From Lachnospiraceae bacterium UBA3814 (GTDB lineage: Bacteria > Bacillota > Clostridia > Lachnospirales > Lachnospiraceae): a DNA stretch of 53,371 nucleotides. A model generated the notes under the pieces. The model had not been told where the DNA came from. It did not search any database and saw only the letters and a program-made list of their open reading frames with translations. The stretch lies in contig DFEA01000009.1 in assembly GCA_002368575.1 (NCBI GenBank), positions 1-53,371 on the forward strand. Direction: 5' to 3'. This document shows positions 7,208-19,300 of this stretch, in pieces; position 1 is the first letter of the stretch; every line of letters begins with the position of its first letter. The position numbers and the translations under genes are program-made.

Positions 7208-7315
7208 ATGGCTGAAAAGAAAACACTCGATCAGAAAAAGGCAGAATTGAAGGCAAAGCTTGAAAAGGCGGAAAAGCATGCAAAAGCGCCGGCCACTAAA
7301 AGGGCCTTCCCGTAA
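7208..7315 (+). CDS. Small basic helical protein, 35 aa
   Basis: A 35-codon gene: ATG at 7208, TAA at 7313-7315. The product begins MAEKKTLDQKKAELKAKLEK and ends KAPATKRAFP. It is almost only Lys, Ala, Glu and Leu in a heptad-like pattern, so probably a single charged helix, followed by a short Pro-containing tail. Support for being real: a strong promoter at 7120-7148, a GGAG ribosome binding site 7 nt before the ATG, and a strong terminator whose stem begins in the last five codons. Function unknown; a nucleic-acid-binding or ribosome-associated peptide would fit its composition. Confidence 0.7.
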   Translation: MAEKKTLDQKKAELKAKLEKAEKHAKAPATKRAFP

Positions 7316-7352
7316 GCTGTGCGATGATCGCCGCAAACGGGAAGGCCCTTTT
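7298..7352. terminator. Bidirectional terminator between convergent genes
   Basis: Perfect 16-bp inverted repeat, AAAAGGGCCTTCCCGT (7298-7313) and its complement (7337-7352), with a 23-nt loop. It gives a GC-rich stem with a T4 end on both strands, and TTTTCTGTTT on the plus strand. It serves the 35-codon gene (plus), whose last codons form the left arm, and the 860-aa fusion gene (minus), which stops at 7391. Confidence 0.9.
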
Positions 7353-7390
7353 CTGTTTACAGACCGGCGAAACCGAACATATCGGCGCGG

Positions 7391-9973
7391 TCAGGGTTTA
7401 TATTTAATGGCCTCCTCTGGCGGAAGCGGTTTGCTGAAAAAGTAGCCCTGTATCGTATCCGCCCTGAAGTCCTTAAGCCTCTTAAACTGCCAGTCCTCCT
7501 CCACTCCCTCGATGATCATTTCCTTGTCAAGGTCATGGACAAGACATATCACGTCTCTTATAAAGCTGTCCTTTCCGTCAATAAGATATGCATCCACAAG
7601 GGATTTGTCCAGCTTGATCACATCCACCGGAATATAGGTAAGATATCCCAACGAAGAATAGCCCGTCCCGAAATCATCCATAAGGAGACGGATGCCCAGA
7701 GCCTTGAACCGTTCGAAAAGAGCATCTGCCTGAGCTGTTTTATCAAGGAAGATCCCCTCTGTGATCTCTATCTCAAGATATTCCGGAGAGACATCGTAGC
7801 GCTTCAGAAGCTCCTCCAGAAAATCCGCGTATCCGATATCGTTCAGCTGATTGCTGGAAAAATTCACCGAAACCGGAAAAAGCTTCCTTCCCTCCTTTTT
7901 CCAGGCCGCAAGCTGCCTGACTACCAGCTCGGTAGTTATCCTGCCTATCCTCCATATCCACCCGTTCTTCTCGGCGACCGGAATGAACATTCCGGGGTAC
8001 ATGCCCGGAGCCTTCATACGAACCAGAGCCTCAAACCCGCTGACCCTGATGGTTTCGGTGTTTACCTGGGGCTGATAAAGCATATAGAAGCCGTCGTTCT
8101 CAAAGGCCTCCATAAGCTTTTCACTTATAAGCTTCTCCTCCCGGGCCTTGTCCTTAAGCTCCTGGGCATATATAAAGGCTCTGCCGCGTCCTCTTCTTTT
8201 TGCTTCATACATTGCGGTCTCCGCGTTAAGGATATGCAAATCAGGCGTGGTTTCCCCGTCTGAATGCGAAACCCCGATGCTGACCGATAAGGTTATATCC
8301 TCCCCGTTGTCAAGGGGCACAGGCTCCGAAAAGAGCTCGAATATCTCCTTTATCAGGGTATCCTCGGGAAGCACCGTCTGATCCGGGATCAGAATGAGGA
8401 ATTCATCACCGCCGTACCTGGCAAGCAGCCACCCCCTGTCCTTTGAAAGGAGCTGAAGCCTGTCGGATACCGATACCAGTATCCCGTCCCCTATCTCCCG
8501 TCCATAGGTGGAATTGATCCCCTTAAAGCTGTCGATATCCGCCATGAGAACAGAAAAGGTCTCTGTGTTTTCCGACATCTGCTGAAGAAGCTCTGTGGCG
8601 GTATAGCGGTTCCATATTCCGAGGAACTCATCATGGGTGGTCTGGTATCTCAGCCGGCTCTGCTCATCCTCCATCTCCCTTTTAAGAAAGTAGATACAGT
8701 TTTCCTTATGGTTAAAGCCGTTAAAGATCGCCGTAGCCATCTGTCCGCAGGTATCATAGCCGCAGGAGGTGCAGTCGATATGCCTTGCCTCCTCCGTATC
8801 CTTTCTCATGGAACGAAATACCCGGTCAAGCTCCCTTTTATCCGGCTGTCTGGTGACGAAGGAGGCGGACAGGTCGGTATAGGTGCGCAGATAGTCCTCA
8901 AGCTTAAGGCCGGAAAATCTCCGGTTCAGCGCCTCAAAGCGCTCAGAAGGCGCCGCGTTCCTTGAAAAGGGTCCTCTGTCGTCATCCGTCTTTACAGACT
9001 CCCGGATATTAAAAAGCTGAAACAGAGCCTCATCCGAAACCGAGATATCCGGGTCGGTTGCCGTACCGCAAAGGCAGCCTCTTTCGCAGTTCAACGCGTC
9101 TATGAAGAGAAACGGGATACTGCCTCCGGCTATGCTTTCCGCATTCCGGCGAAGGTAGTTATACATCCGTTTTTCTCCCTCTATCTGCTTTATAAAGGCA
9201 CCCTCTCCTAGCAGCCAGCAGACATAGTCCCTGAGTCCTCCCGGCACGGGATACATGCTTCCCAGGCCATAGCTCAGCTCCTCGGTGACCGGAGCTCCCT
9301 TTATGTTATGACTGTCGACATAGCGCATAAGATGCTCAAAGGTAACGTTATAGTCCACAAGTCCCTTGTTGGCAGGATCACTGATCTCAGTCTTTTTTGC
9401 GATGCACGGACTGATAAAGGCAAATTTTTCGGTAAAGCCCAGCTCCCTTCTTGCATAGATCGCGGCGCACATTAAAGGGCTCTGTACCGGAAAAAGCTTT
9501 GGGATAAGCTTTGGAACATATTTTTCGATAAATCCCACGACTGCCGGGCAGGGCTGGGATATCCCACCCTTAAAGCCGTATTTCTGAACATAATTGATAT
9601 ATCCCCAGGTCGTGATGTCCGCTCCGAAGGATACATTTATAAATCGTTTTACTCCAAGAGCCTTAAGACCGCCCAGAACAGACTCATATCTGTCCGGATA
9701 ATTTGCCTTAAATGCCGGGGCAATGAGGACAGATATCTCCTCGCCCCCGGCAAGGGCGTCAAAAAAAGCCGCCGTATCGTCACAATACTCTCTGGCATTG
9801 TGCTCGCAGGCATCAAAGCAGGCGCCGCAGGCAATACACCTGTCGGGGTCCACCTCTATCCTCGATCTTCCGTTACCGTCAGGCTCCATGGCGGTACACG
9901 CGCCTATACAGCTGCATACCCCGATGCACTTATGACAGCCTACACAGTTGTCGTTTGTATATACCAGTTGCAT
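7391..9973 (-). CDS. [FeFe]-hydrogenase-like sensor fused to GGDEF and EAL domains
   Basis: Soluble signalling protein of 860 residues. Two ferredoxin clusters come first: C10-C13-C16-C20 and C46-C49-C52-C56. Next is a [FeFe]-hydrogenase-like domain (about 75-330) with H-cluster-type cysteines: C142 (SQPCPAVV), C190 (ISPCIAKKTE), C296, C300 and C302 (NCERGCLCG). Then a 4Fe-4S motif C401/C404/C409/C426 (CTSCGYDTCG), as in sensory hydrogenases. GGDEF domain (about 440-605) has RYGGDEF intact with DIDSFKGIN; no RxxD inhibitory site is seen. EAL domain (about 615-860) has FEALVRM, EITEGIF, DDFGTGYSS and IIEGVEE, all of the active type. So it may both make and degrade c-di-GMP, gated by H2 or redox state. 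No transmembrane segment. The RBS is weak (GAGG). It lies 127 nt downstream of the 6,759-aa surface protein gene and could be read from it. Confidence 0.92.
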   Translation of the reverse strand: MQLVYTNDNCVGCHKCIGVCSCIGACTAMEPDGNGRSRIEVDPDRCIACGACFDACEHNAREYCDDTAAFFDALAGGEEISVLIAPAFKANYPDRYESVLGGLKALGVKRFINVSFGADITTWGYINYVQKYGFKGGISQPCPAVVGFIEKYVPKLIPKLFPVQSPLMCAAIYARRELGFTEKFAFISPCIAKKTEISDPANKGLVDYNVTFEHLMRYVDSHNIKGAPVTEELSYGLGSMYPVPGGLRDYVCWLLGEGAFIKQIEGEKRMYNYLRRNAESIAGGSIPFLFIDALNCERGCLCGTATDPDISVSDEALFQLFNIRESVKTDDDRGPFSRNAAPSERFEALNRRFSGLKLEDYLRTYTDLSASFVTRQPDKRELDRVFRSMRKDTEEARHIDCTSCGYDTCGQMATAIFNGFNHKENCIYFLKREMEDEQSRLRYQTTHDEFLGIWNRYTATELLQQMSENTETFSVLMADIDSFKGINSTYGREIGDGILVSVSDRLQLLSKDRGWLLARYGGDEFLILIPDQTVLPEDTLIKEIFELFSEPVPLDNGEDITLSVSIGVSHSDGETTPDLHILNAETAMYEAKRRGRGRAFIYAQELKDKAREEKLISEKLMEAFENDGFYMLYQPQVNTETIRVSGFEALVRMKAPGMYPGMFIPVAEKNGWIWRIGRITTELVVRQLAAWKKEGRKLFPVSVNFSSNQLNDIGYADFLEELLKRYDVSPEYLEIEITEGIFLDKTAQADALFERFKALGIRLLMDDFGTGYSSLGYLTYIPVDVIKLDKSLVDAYLIDGKDSFIRDVICLVHDLDKEMIIEGVEEDWQFKRLKDFRADTIQGYFFSKPLPPEEAIKYKP

Positions 9974-10043
9974 TTATCTTCCCTCATTGCCTGACAGCGG
10001 CTAAAGCTTACCAACAATGTTCCACGATCTGCCGTAATGCCAG

Positions 10044-10081
10044 CAGAACCGGGGAATATAAATACCCCGGTTCTGTTTTTT
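10044..10081 (+). terminator. Strong hairpin whose T-run faces the plus strand
   Basis: CAGAACCGGGG (10044-10054) and CCCCGGTTCTG (10065-10075) form an 11-bp stem with a 10-nt loop, followed on the plus strand by TTTTTT (10076-10081). Both neighbouring genes run on the minus strand, where the stem is preceded by A6 and followed by CTGGCATTACGG, without a T-run. It would stop antisense transcription but should be a poor terminator for the surface protein gene. Confidence 0.6.
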
Positions 10082-10100
10082 CATAACATACTTCTGATAT

Positions 10101-10320
10101 TTATCTGTTCCTTCTCTTCCTTGAGCTCTGAACGATTATCACAACGATTGCACCTATGCTGGCTCCAAGAACTATGAGCCAGAGAGCGATATTGGCCGCG
10201 TCTCCCGTCGCGGGACCTACCCTCTCACCGAGAACGCCCTGCTTAGGTGCGCTCCTTACTCCGAGAACTCCCTGTATGGGACTTTCGGATTTGATCCTTC
10301 TTGCACCCAGCACCGCAGCC
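10101..10320 (-). other. Cell-wall sorting signal and VLGxR triplet of protein A
   Basis: The C-terminus has three VLG-x-R motifs (AVLGARR, GVLGVR, GVLGER), then VGPATGDAAN, a hydrophobic helix (ALWLIVLGASIGAIVVIIV) and a basic tail RKRRNR. The tripartite layout is that of a sortase substrate, with PATG in place of LPxTG. Protein B ends almost identically. Confidence 0.8.
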
Positions 10321-13300
10321 GTAGGCGTAGGTGTGGGAGTCTCCGCCGTCCTCGTCGGCGTCGACGTGATCGCTCCCGCCACGATCGTGGTTGGCTCGGG
10401 CGTAGCGGTCGGCGGAACGGTCGTCACGAGCACCGTAGGCGTCGTCGTCACTCCCGGCGTAGGTGTCGGAGTTTCCGTCACTCCGGGTGTGGGTGTAGGT
10501 TCTTCTGTCGGTTCGGTTGTTGCCTCCGGCTCAGGCGAAGGAATTATCCTTGTAGGCGAAGGTATGATCACCGTAGGCACCGTGGTCGTATTTGGCCTCG
10601 GTGAAGGAATGATCACGGTAGGCGTCGCGGGGATCACTGTCGGTCCCCAGGTAGGGCCGGGCTCAGGCGTCGCCGTCGCAGGTGCCTGTGTGGGTCCGCT
10701 CGTAGGGCCTTCTCCTCCTCCGGGTTCTTCCGTGGGTCCGCCTGTGGGGCCTTCTCCACCTCCGGGTTCATCGGTGGGTCCGCTTGTGGGGCCCTCTCCT
10801 CCTCCGGGTTCATCCGTAGGTCCGTATGTGGGCGTATGTGTTACTCCGCCTCCTCCGTTACCGGTAGGACCCTCGGTAGGCCCTTCGTCTCCGCCCTTGT
10901 AATTATAGATGGCCTGTCCCTCGTTTACGTCAATAGGACTTGCATCCTTCACCGAATCCCTGTCGACCGTAAAGGTGTATACCTTATCGTTCTCGCTTCC
11001 GTCGCTGTTTCTTGAATCTATCGTTCTCAGGTATCCGTCGGGTGCCTCCACCTCGATGAAATAATAATCATCCCAGGGCAGTCCCTCCACAAGGATCTCG
11101 CCCTTCTCATCGGTCACATATTCTCCGTAGAGATAATAGGCATCCTCATAAAGCGTTCCTGCCGCTGCCTGCATGGCGCTGTTGGCCTTCGAGGAATAGA
11201 GCTCAAATCTCGCACCCGAAAGTGCCGCTCCCAGGTTATCCCCATCTCCGGAGGCCTTCGTAAGCCTTACCTTTCCGGGCCTCTTCTTATCAAGGAAGGT
11301 AACCGAGCTCTTCTTATAATCCCGGCTGTCCTCCGAAACCTCAGCTCTTACAGCGGTGGCTTTCGATACGGAGAATATTATGTCCTCGGTAGTTATGTCG
11401 TAGCCGTCGGGCGCCTTGACCTCCTTAAAGTAGTATACGCCGTAAGGCAGCTTATTGACCTCAAGAGCTCCGTGAGTGGCTGTAAGCCGTGCGCTCTCGC
11501 CCTCGGAGGTAAGGCCGGCATAGGTATAGGCCTCAGACTCTTCAACTCCGCCAAGCTGTGACGCAGCCTTAACTACCTTAACCTTGCTCCCACTCTCCGT
11601 ATACAGCTCAAATTCCGCGCCCGGAAGTATCTCTCTGGTGTCCGCATCCTGTTTTGTCAGCTCGACCTTTCCGGTGACAGGTTCATCATACATTGTAAAG
11701 GTCTTTATCTCACCTGTGGGGTCAGCGTCAGCCCAGGTGACCGTGATCTCCTGGCTTTCAGCCTCCCAGTAGCCTGTGGGAGCGCTCTTTTCGGTAAGAA
11801 CATAGGTCGCCTCAGGATCAAGGCCCTCGATATAATACGGAACATTACCGGATATCCAGTTGGCAATGAGGCTTCTGTCCCTTCCCTCAACCTTCTCAAG
11901 GACCAGTGCGGCCCCCGGAAGCTCTGTATCGGTATCCGTTATCTTCTTTGATACCTGTATCCTGGTGGGAGTGTTGGTAAAATCAAGCCCGGTATAAGCA
12001 CTCACGCCGTCGTCATACCTCATCTCTACAGGTTGGCCATCCTCAGGGAAGATCCTGTACCCCGCAAGGGCGGCGCTCCTTTCCTCCTCTACGGTATAGG
12101 TGATGAGCTTTGCCTTGCCGTCCTCGTACTTATATTTATCAAGGTTCGTAAAGGAATATACGTTTGAGGTATTGGGTATCTCAACCTTTCCCGCTTCCTT
12201 TCCGTCAGCCTTCAGAACGATGTTTACTGCCGGCCGGTTCTTGTAATCACCGCCGTCCTCCCAGTGCTTGGTTCCGCTTATGCTTATCTTCTCCTGCTTG
12301 TATTTGTTCTCAATTGTCGCCAAAAGCATGGGATGCCCGTCAATATTTTCAATGAGCCCCTTTTCAAAGCTTTCAGCCCCGGTTGAGCCATAGGTGATCC
12401 TATGCTCATATTTCTCCGCGCCGGTCTCCCTTATCTCCCAGGTCGAAGGGTACAGACGATCCGGACTCTCACCGTTTCCGTCTCCCTTCCTGTACTCAAC
12501 AAGCGGTCCGAAGGAGAATTTATTTTCGGCATCCAGCTTTGCGGCCTGATAAAGGCTTCCGTCCTTCCAGAGCTCGATGGTAACATCGGGCCTTTCCTCT
12601 TCGGTCATGCCCTCCGGATCGATCCAGGTCTTGACGCCTCTTACAAAGAACTGCCTCTGTTTAGGGGTATTTATGATCTCAAAGGAATTATCGCCGTTAT
12701 CCCTGATATCACTTACAAAGTCGCCTGTCACTACCTCCTTTACCGTATATGTGAACTCTCTTCCGGTGTTCAGATCGTATTTCTCAAGGTCATTAAAGAC
12801 GACCTCCTTCTCGCCGTTCACAAGCTCAGAGGCCTTTATAGTGATCGACTTGCCCTGAACGACCTCACCGTCCTTCACAAGAACCACGGTCGCGTCCTGC
12901 GGCGCGGTACTTCCGTCGTCAAAGAGCACCCAGCGCTTCTTCACCTTTACCGAGGTCCTCGCGTTCCTTACTTCCTCAGCGGTATTATACAGCTCATACC
13001 TTCCCTCCGCGCCCTCATGGGACTCAAAGCCCTCAGGTACGTCGGTCTCTTCTATCTTATAGGTATATTTGTAGCCCTGGTCACTGTATTCCTCAAGGCT
13101 GTTTCCGTTAGCATCCACAGTAAAGGTAAAGCTTGTGGAAGTACCGTCCGAAAGCGTATGTGTTGCTATCGGCTCCTTATCAAAGACGCCCTTCTCCTCC
13201 GAGTCTCTGTAAAGGCTTATGGTCACAGGCTCGTACCTGTAGTCCGCGGGGAGGTTGCCGGCCTTGTCACGAGGCACTATCCAGTACTTTGTCACAGGTA

Positions 13301-16300
13301 TGGTCGCATACCCTGCAGTCGGGTCAACTACCTCGATCTCACGTACATAGGAGCCGTTTATGTCCATCGCCTCAAGCGTAAAGCTCTGGTCCTTAGCCTT
13401 TCTGTACTCCTCTGAAGGCGTCTCCACCTCCACTATGGTGTATTCTCTTCCGGCTGCAAGCTTTCCGTTCTGTGTATCGGGCCTGTCGTACCTGTCGGAG
13501 ATCTCACCGTCCGAAGCCTCCGTGATTATCACAGGCTTCTCAGTCGAGGTCCACTCGGCTATGACATTATCCTTATTATTCTTCTCAACAAGACGGAGCT
13601 TTGCTCCGGCAAGTGCCCTGCCGTCTCCGTCAACCTTTCTTACCGCTACGGCAAGAGGCCTGTCGGTCACCACAACGGGACTCGGGATCGTAGAGCCGTC
13701 ATTCCTAAGCTTGAAGGTCAGCTCCTCGGACAGGTCATATCCGGCCGGAGCTTCACTCTCCGTAAGGGTATACTCCACGCCCTCCTCGCTTGCGGTAAGG
13801 GTCTTCCTCTCTTCCCCGGTAATGCTTAAAAGCTCTGTCTCCACTATATTATAGGAGCTGAAGCTTTCAAGCTCTTCCCCAGTAAGCTCATCCTTCTTTA
13901 CGGGAATGATCACCGCAGGCTTATCGGTGCCGGTCCAGCTTGCGATCACATCGCCGTCTCTCTTAAGAGTAAGCTTTGCGCCCGCAAGCTCTCTTCCCTC
14001 TCCGGCTGCCTGCTTTGAGATCACGATCTTTAACATCTCATCCCGAACGTTTACGAGCTGCGGCTGAAGGCCTTCACTATCCGTCCTTTCCAGCTTATCA
14101 TAGTCGTCTACGATAAAGATCTTGTCCGGAGCCTTTGCATAGCCCTCGGGAGCCTTTGTCTCGACTATCCTGTAGGCCGCGCCTACCTTTAAGAGATTCT
14201 GCCCTAAAAGCTCGCTGTCTAAGGGTGTAGGCGCATCAGACGATGAGGTCCACTCGCTTATAAGGAGCTTTCCGTTCGTGCCGTCGCTCTTCACCTCATA
14301 TAACGAGAACTTAGCGCCCGCAACATAGGTCTCTTCGGTGCCCGTGAGCCTGGTCTTTGCGACCGAGACCCTTATAGGCTTATCGGAGATCGTAAATTCC
14401 TTCCTGACAGGGTCATATGAGCCGCTCAGCGCCTTATCATCCTTTGTTAAAAGGGTGCCGTCAGCCTGTACCTTAAAGGTGATGGGCTCAGTCGTGTAGT
14501 AGCCGTCAGGAGCCTTTGTCTCCTCAAGAACATAGGTCTTTCCGGCGGTAAGCTTCCCGTTTAAGCTGTAGCTTGTCCCGTCGGATATCCAGGAAGCCAC
14601 GGTATCGCTCCTTCCCTCCTCACGGATCTGAAGGTGCGCCCCGGAGAGTCCCTTTTCCTCGGTCTCCGCGTTCCATGCCTTCTTTGAAACCTTAAGCTCT
14701 ATGGGACTGTCCTTCATAACGATGGTCATGCCGTTCCCGGAGCCTGACAGGCTTGCGGAGCCCGCGTTATTTATGCTGATCGCTCCGTTTTCCGCGATCC
14801 TGAATTCCACATCCTCCGCAATACTGTAGCCGGAGGGAGCGGTCTCCTCGTGAAGGATGTAGGCAACGCCGGTCTTAAGGCTTTCCTTAAGCCCTTCCGT
14901 CCCAACTGTTATCGCTTTATGGTTGATGCCCGTGATCCAGGTAAGCAGGGGCTCTCCCTCAGGGCCTCCGTCCTCCGCCTTTCTGTAGATGGAAAGAGTC
15001 GCGCCGGCAAGCTCCTTTGCCCCGTCAGCCTTTGAAACGAATATCTTAAAGGCTTCATCCGTCATGTTCACCTGTATCGGCTCGGCCGCGGAGGCTCGCA
15101 CATTATTCTCGTCAATGGTAACGCTTCCGGTCATTGCCGCGTCACCGGAAGGAAGCACATAGCCCTCCGGAGCCTTCGTCTCCTTAAAGTAATAGGTACC
15201 CCAGGAGAGATTTCTTACGATAATGCTCTGCCCGTCATTTACGATATTTTCATTTGTGCTGTCTCTCAGCTCGGAGGCAGTGTAGATCTTTGTGTTATTT
15301 ACCGCATCCCAGAGCTCAAATTCCGCACCTGTGTCATTTTCGGCCGTGGAAATCCTGAGCACCTCGCCGCCTTCTCCAAGCTTTCTTAACGAGATCCCGC
15401 CGTTTAACTCCTCATTGGCTATTTCCGTCACAACGGGGCCGTTTAACGCGCCGTTCACATCCCTGCTGCTTCCTTCATGAATGCTCACATTCTTATTGTT
15501 ATCGCTGAAGGTGATATCGAAATAGTATACGGTATCGTCATACTGATAGCCTGCCCGCGCCGCGGTCTCCTCATCCTCAACAAAGTGGTAGGAGCCCATG
15601 GAAAGGCCGTTGAAGCTCACATTGCCCTCGGGATCGGAATACACGGTGGATATAAGGTTATCCGAGCTGTCATAAAGCTTAAAGCCTATGCCCGCCGCCT
15701 TCCTTGCGGCGTTATCCTTATCGGTCTTTTTAAACCCGGCATTTCCGTGAACATCCATAACATTGTTCACGAAGGGAAGCCTGTTCTTTTCGGCATATTC
15801 CTTTGTGCTTTCCTTATTGATGACAAAGGCCGCACGATGCTCGCTCTTCACATAGCCCATTTCCAGAGCCCTTGCGGAAAGCGATGCCTCCTTAAAGTAA
15901 TAATTTCCGTACTCAAGAGGCCCGATGACCGTATTGCCGTCCTTATCGGTGATGATGCCGTCCTTGCCGGTCACATATTCCCCGACAAGCGTATTCGTCT
16001 CCTCGTTAATGAGACGGAAGGTGGTGCCGCTTAAGTCCTTCTCACCGTTCTCATCCGCAAAGAACAGTCCGTCCTTAGCATTCTCGGAGATATGAACGGT
16101 CTCTGAGATAACACCCGTGTGGCTCCAGTTTCTTGCGGCATTAAGATTATCACCCTCAAAGGTTTTCCAGTAGATCCTCTCTCCGGCCTTCACCGTGCTT
16201 ATGTCACGTTCGGTGGTGTAGGTATCGTCTGTATACAGGATACAGAGAAGATCCCCGAGACGATCCGTCTTTATCTCATGCATCCGCACAGGCTTTCCGT

Positions 16301-19300
16301 CGTAGCCCAGATCTATCCTGTAATGGGTCTCATCACCGCAGAAGGCTTTTCTGTGGTTCTCATTGTTGAACCTGTCCTTTACGGAATCAGAGTCTCCCAT
16401 AACGTCACAACCGACATTCCACCAGGCACCGGTGGAGCCGTCCTCATCTCCGGCCACGAAATACTTCTGAAGAGACACATAGCCGTAGCCCTTTTTATTG
16501 GTAAGAGCCGTCTTCTGTGTACTCATGGTCTTCGTACCCGCATCATAATTGGAGCCGTCAACGGTGAGCACAGAGGACCTGACCGGTGTCGCCGGCACTT
16601 CATAGCCCTCGGCAGGTGAAGTCTCAAGGAAGTAATAGCTTCCCCAGGCAACATTCTCTACACGGATCCTTCCTTCTATTCCCGTAACAAAATCCTTGCC
16701 TTTATTGTATACATCATTTACACAGACAGCCTCGCCGTTCTCACTGATCCGGTAGAGTGCAAAGCTTGCACCCTGTATCGGATCTTTGGTATCCGCGTCT
16801 GTCTTTGTAAGCTCAAGCGCACCCTTCATCCGCACATTTTCGATGTCCTGAAGGATCACGGTATCATTTGCATTGTCCTTTGAGATGCTGAACCTGTATC
16901 TGACATCCAGCTCACTGAGCTTTACCTTCTCATCGGGTACCCCGTAGCCCGGGATCTCATATCCGTCCGGAGCCGCAGTCTCGACGAAGAAATAGTCATT
17001 CCAGGAAAGGTCTGAAACATAGATCTCTCCGTTTGAATCCGTCGTATACTCGCCCACCTTGAACTCATCCCTTATAAGGGACGCAAGGGTCTCGCCAAGA
17101 GACTCCGGCTCTGTTCTGTAGAGCGTAAACCCGGCACCGGCAAGCTTTTCTGTCCCGTCCTTCTTTACGAGCCTTACCGATCCCTTTCTCTTGGGATTTT
17201 CGATGGCTCCCCTGTTATTATTACCCTTTGTAAAGGATACGGTCTGACCCTGAGTGGTTATGGAGAAGGCATGGGGCTTTGCGTCAAACTCATAGGCCCT
17301 TACCGCCTCCCTGTCAGACTTCTCCTCATTCTCCGTGAGATAGTAATTTCCGTATACAAGCTCTCCGAAGCCTTCTTTGGAGATCCTTCCGTTTTCGTCA
17401 GTCTTTACGGTCTTTAAGTAAACGGCCGTATCGCTTCCGTAAATGCCTGAGAAGAGATCAAAGGCCACTCCTTTAATGCCGCTCTTATTTTCGGCATCGG
17501 TCTTCTCAAGCTCTACAAAACCGTAAACAGGCTCGTTTGCGATATTGAACTCATGGGACAGGCCCTCGCCGCTTTCCGGCCCTACGCTGAAGGTCCTCTC
17601 AGTTTCGTCAAGCTGATAGCCGGCCTTCGCCGCGGTCTCCTTAAGATAATAGTCTCCCCAGGCAAGCCCTGACACCGACGCATTTCCGTCTTCATCCGTC
17701 ACAAGGCTCGCAACCGAGATCTCATTTCCGTCAACATCCTTCCTGTAGAGCCTGAACTGAACTCCGCTTAAGGCAGCCGCGGTATTATCACTGCTGTACT
17801 TATGAAGCTTAAGCTCTCCGCTCTGTCTCTTGTCAGCGACCTCAATGATCTGGGCCCTGTCGGCGGTAGCCTCAGAGATCTCAAACTCATAGGGCTTGTT
17901 CTCATCAAAGGTATAGCCTGTGGGCGCCGAGGTCTCGATAAAGTAATACCTTCCCCAGGACAGCCCGGATACCGTGATCCTTCCGCCGTTTCCTGTCGTT
18001 CTCTCACCGGTCTCATCATCCTCACCGGTCTTTATAAGGATATCGGTGGTAGTGCTCATGTCCTCCCTGATATCGGGAGTGTTCCCGGTCATCCTGTAGA
18101 GCTTGAACACGGCCCCGTTGAGGGCTCCTGTCGTCTCGCCCTCCTTATATATCTTATTAAGCTCGACCCTTCCTTCCTTTCTGGTATTGGCAAAGGTATG
18201 GCCGTCGCCTGACCCGATATACTTAACCTTCCCGTTATCGGCGGCGGTTATCTCAAAGGTGAGCTCGGGATGCTTAACATCCTTTTCGAAATTATACGCA
18301 TTGCCTGGAACGCTCTTTTCAACAAAGTAATAATGTCCCGCGGAAAGATTGCCTGCCGAAACCGTTCCGTCCTCTCCCGAAGGGAACTCACCGAGGCTTA
18401 TATAAGAGGTCCCGTTTTCCCTGCGAAGCTCAAACACCGCTCCCGCAAGGCCTTCCTCGGAATCGCCTTCCTTAACGGTCTTTTTAAAGCTTACCGTCGC
18501 CTTGACCTCGGAATTCACACAGGATACCCTCACAAAACGTTCCGTATCATCGGCTGCGGCTCCATCCCTGCCGGCTGCGGCGACATTTCCGGCCTCGCTT
18601 ATGGTAAAGTTCACCGGCTCCGTATTCAAGTTATAGCCGTAGGGCGCCTCGGTCTCCACAAAGTAGTAGGAGCCGTAAGGCAGATCGGTGACCGCAACGG
18701 TTCCGATAAGGGAGCTCTCCGAAGGCGTTACCATCGTAACGTTCGTCTCCGTCTCACTGTAGGTATAGGAGCCGTTCTCCCCGTTTACATATACCCTGGT
18801 TCCATCCTCTTTGTAGAGGGCAAACTCAGCACCCGCAAGCTTATTTGCGGTAGGCAGCTTATCATCATACTTGGTAAGGAGGACATTGCCCCTGACCATG
18901 CTGTTTGTGACCTCCGTAGTAAGTGGAGCGTCCGCAGACGCGGATACGTTCTCCGCCGTTATCTCAAGGATATCGGAGTGATTATCCGCGGAAGGGCTGT
19001 TATATCCTGTCGGCGCCTTCTTTTCTACAAAATAGTATTTGCCCCAGGTAAGCCCCGTTACGGTTATCTCACCCTTTGCATCGGTCACAAGGCTCTCCTT
19101 CACGAGAGCTCCGCTTCCGTACTCGCCTCTGTAAAGAGCAAACTCCGCTCCCAAAAGCAGGGCGCCGCTCTGGGCATCCTTCTTTACAAGCTTTATGGAG
19201 CCGGTCTTTCTTTCATTCTTAACCTCTATGGCGTTCCCGTTTGAAACGGTATGCATAAGAGACCCGGGCTCTATCTTAAATTCGTACCTGGTCTTTTCAT

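Noticed and set aside
7391..9973. Catalytic [FeFe] hydrogenase
   Set aside because: The first H-cluster motif has one Cys (SQPCP) in place of TSCCP-type, and the domain is joined to signalling modules, so sensing is far more likely than H2 turnover.
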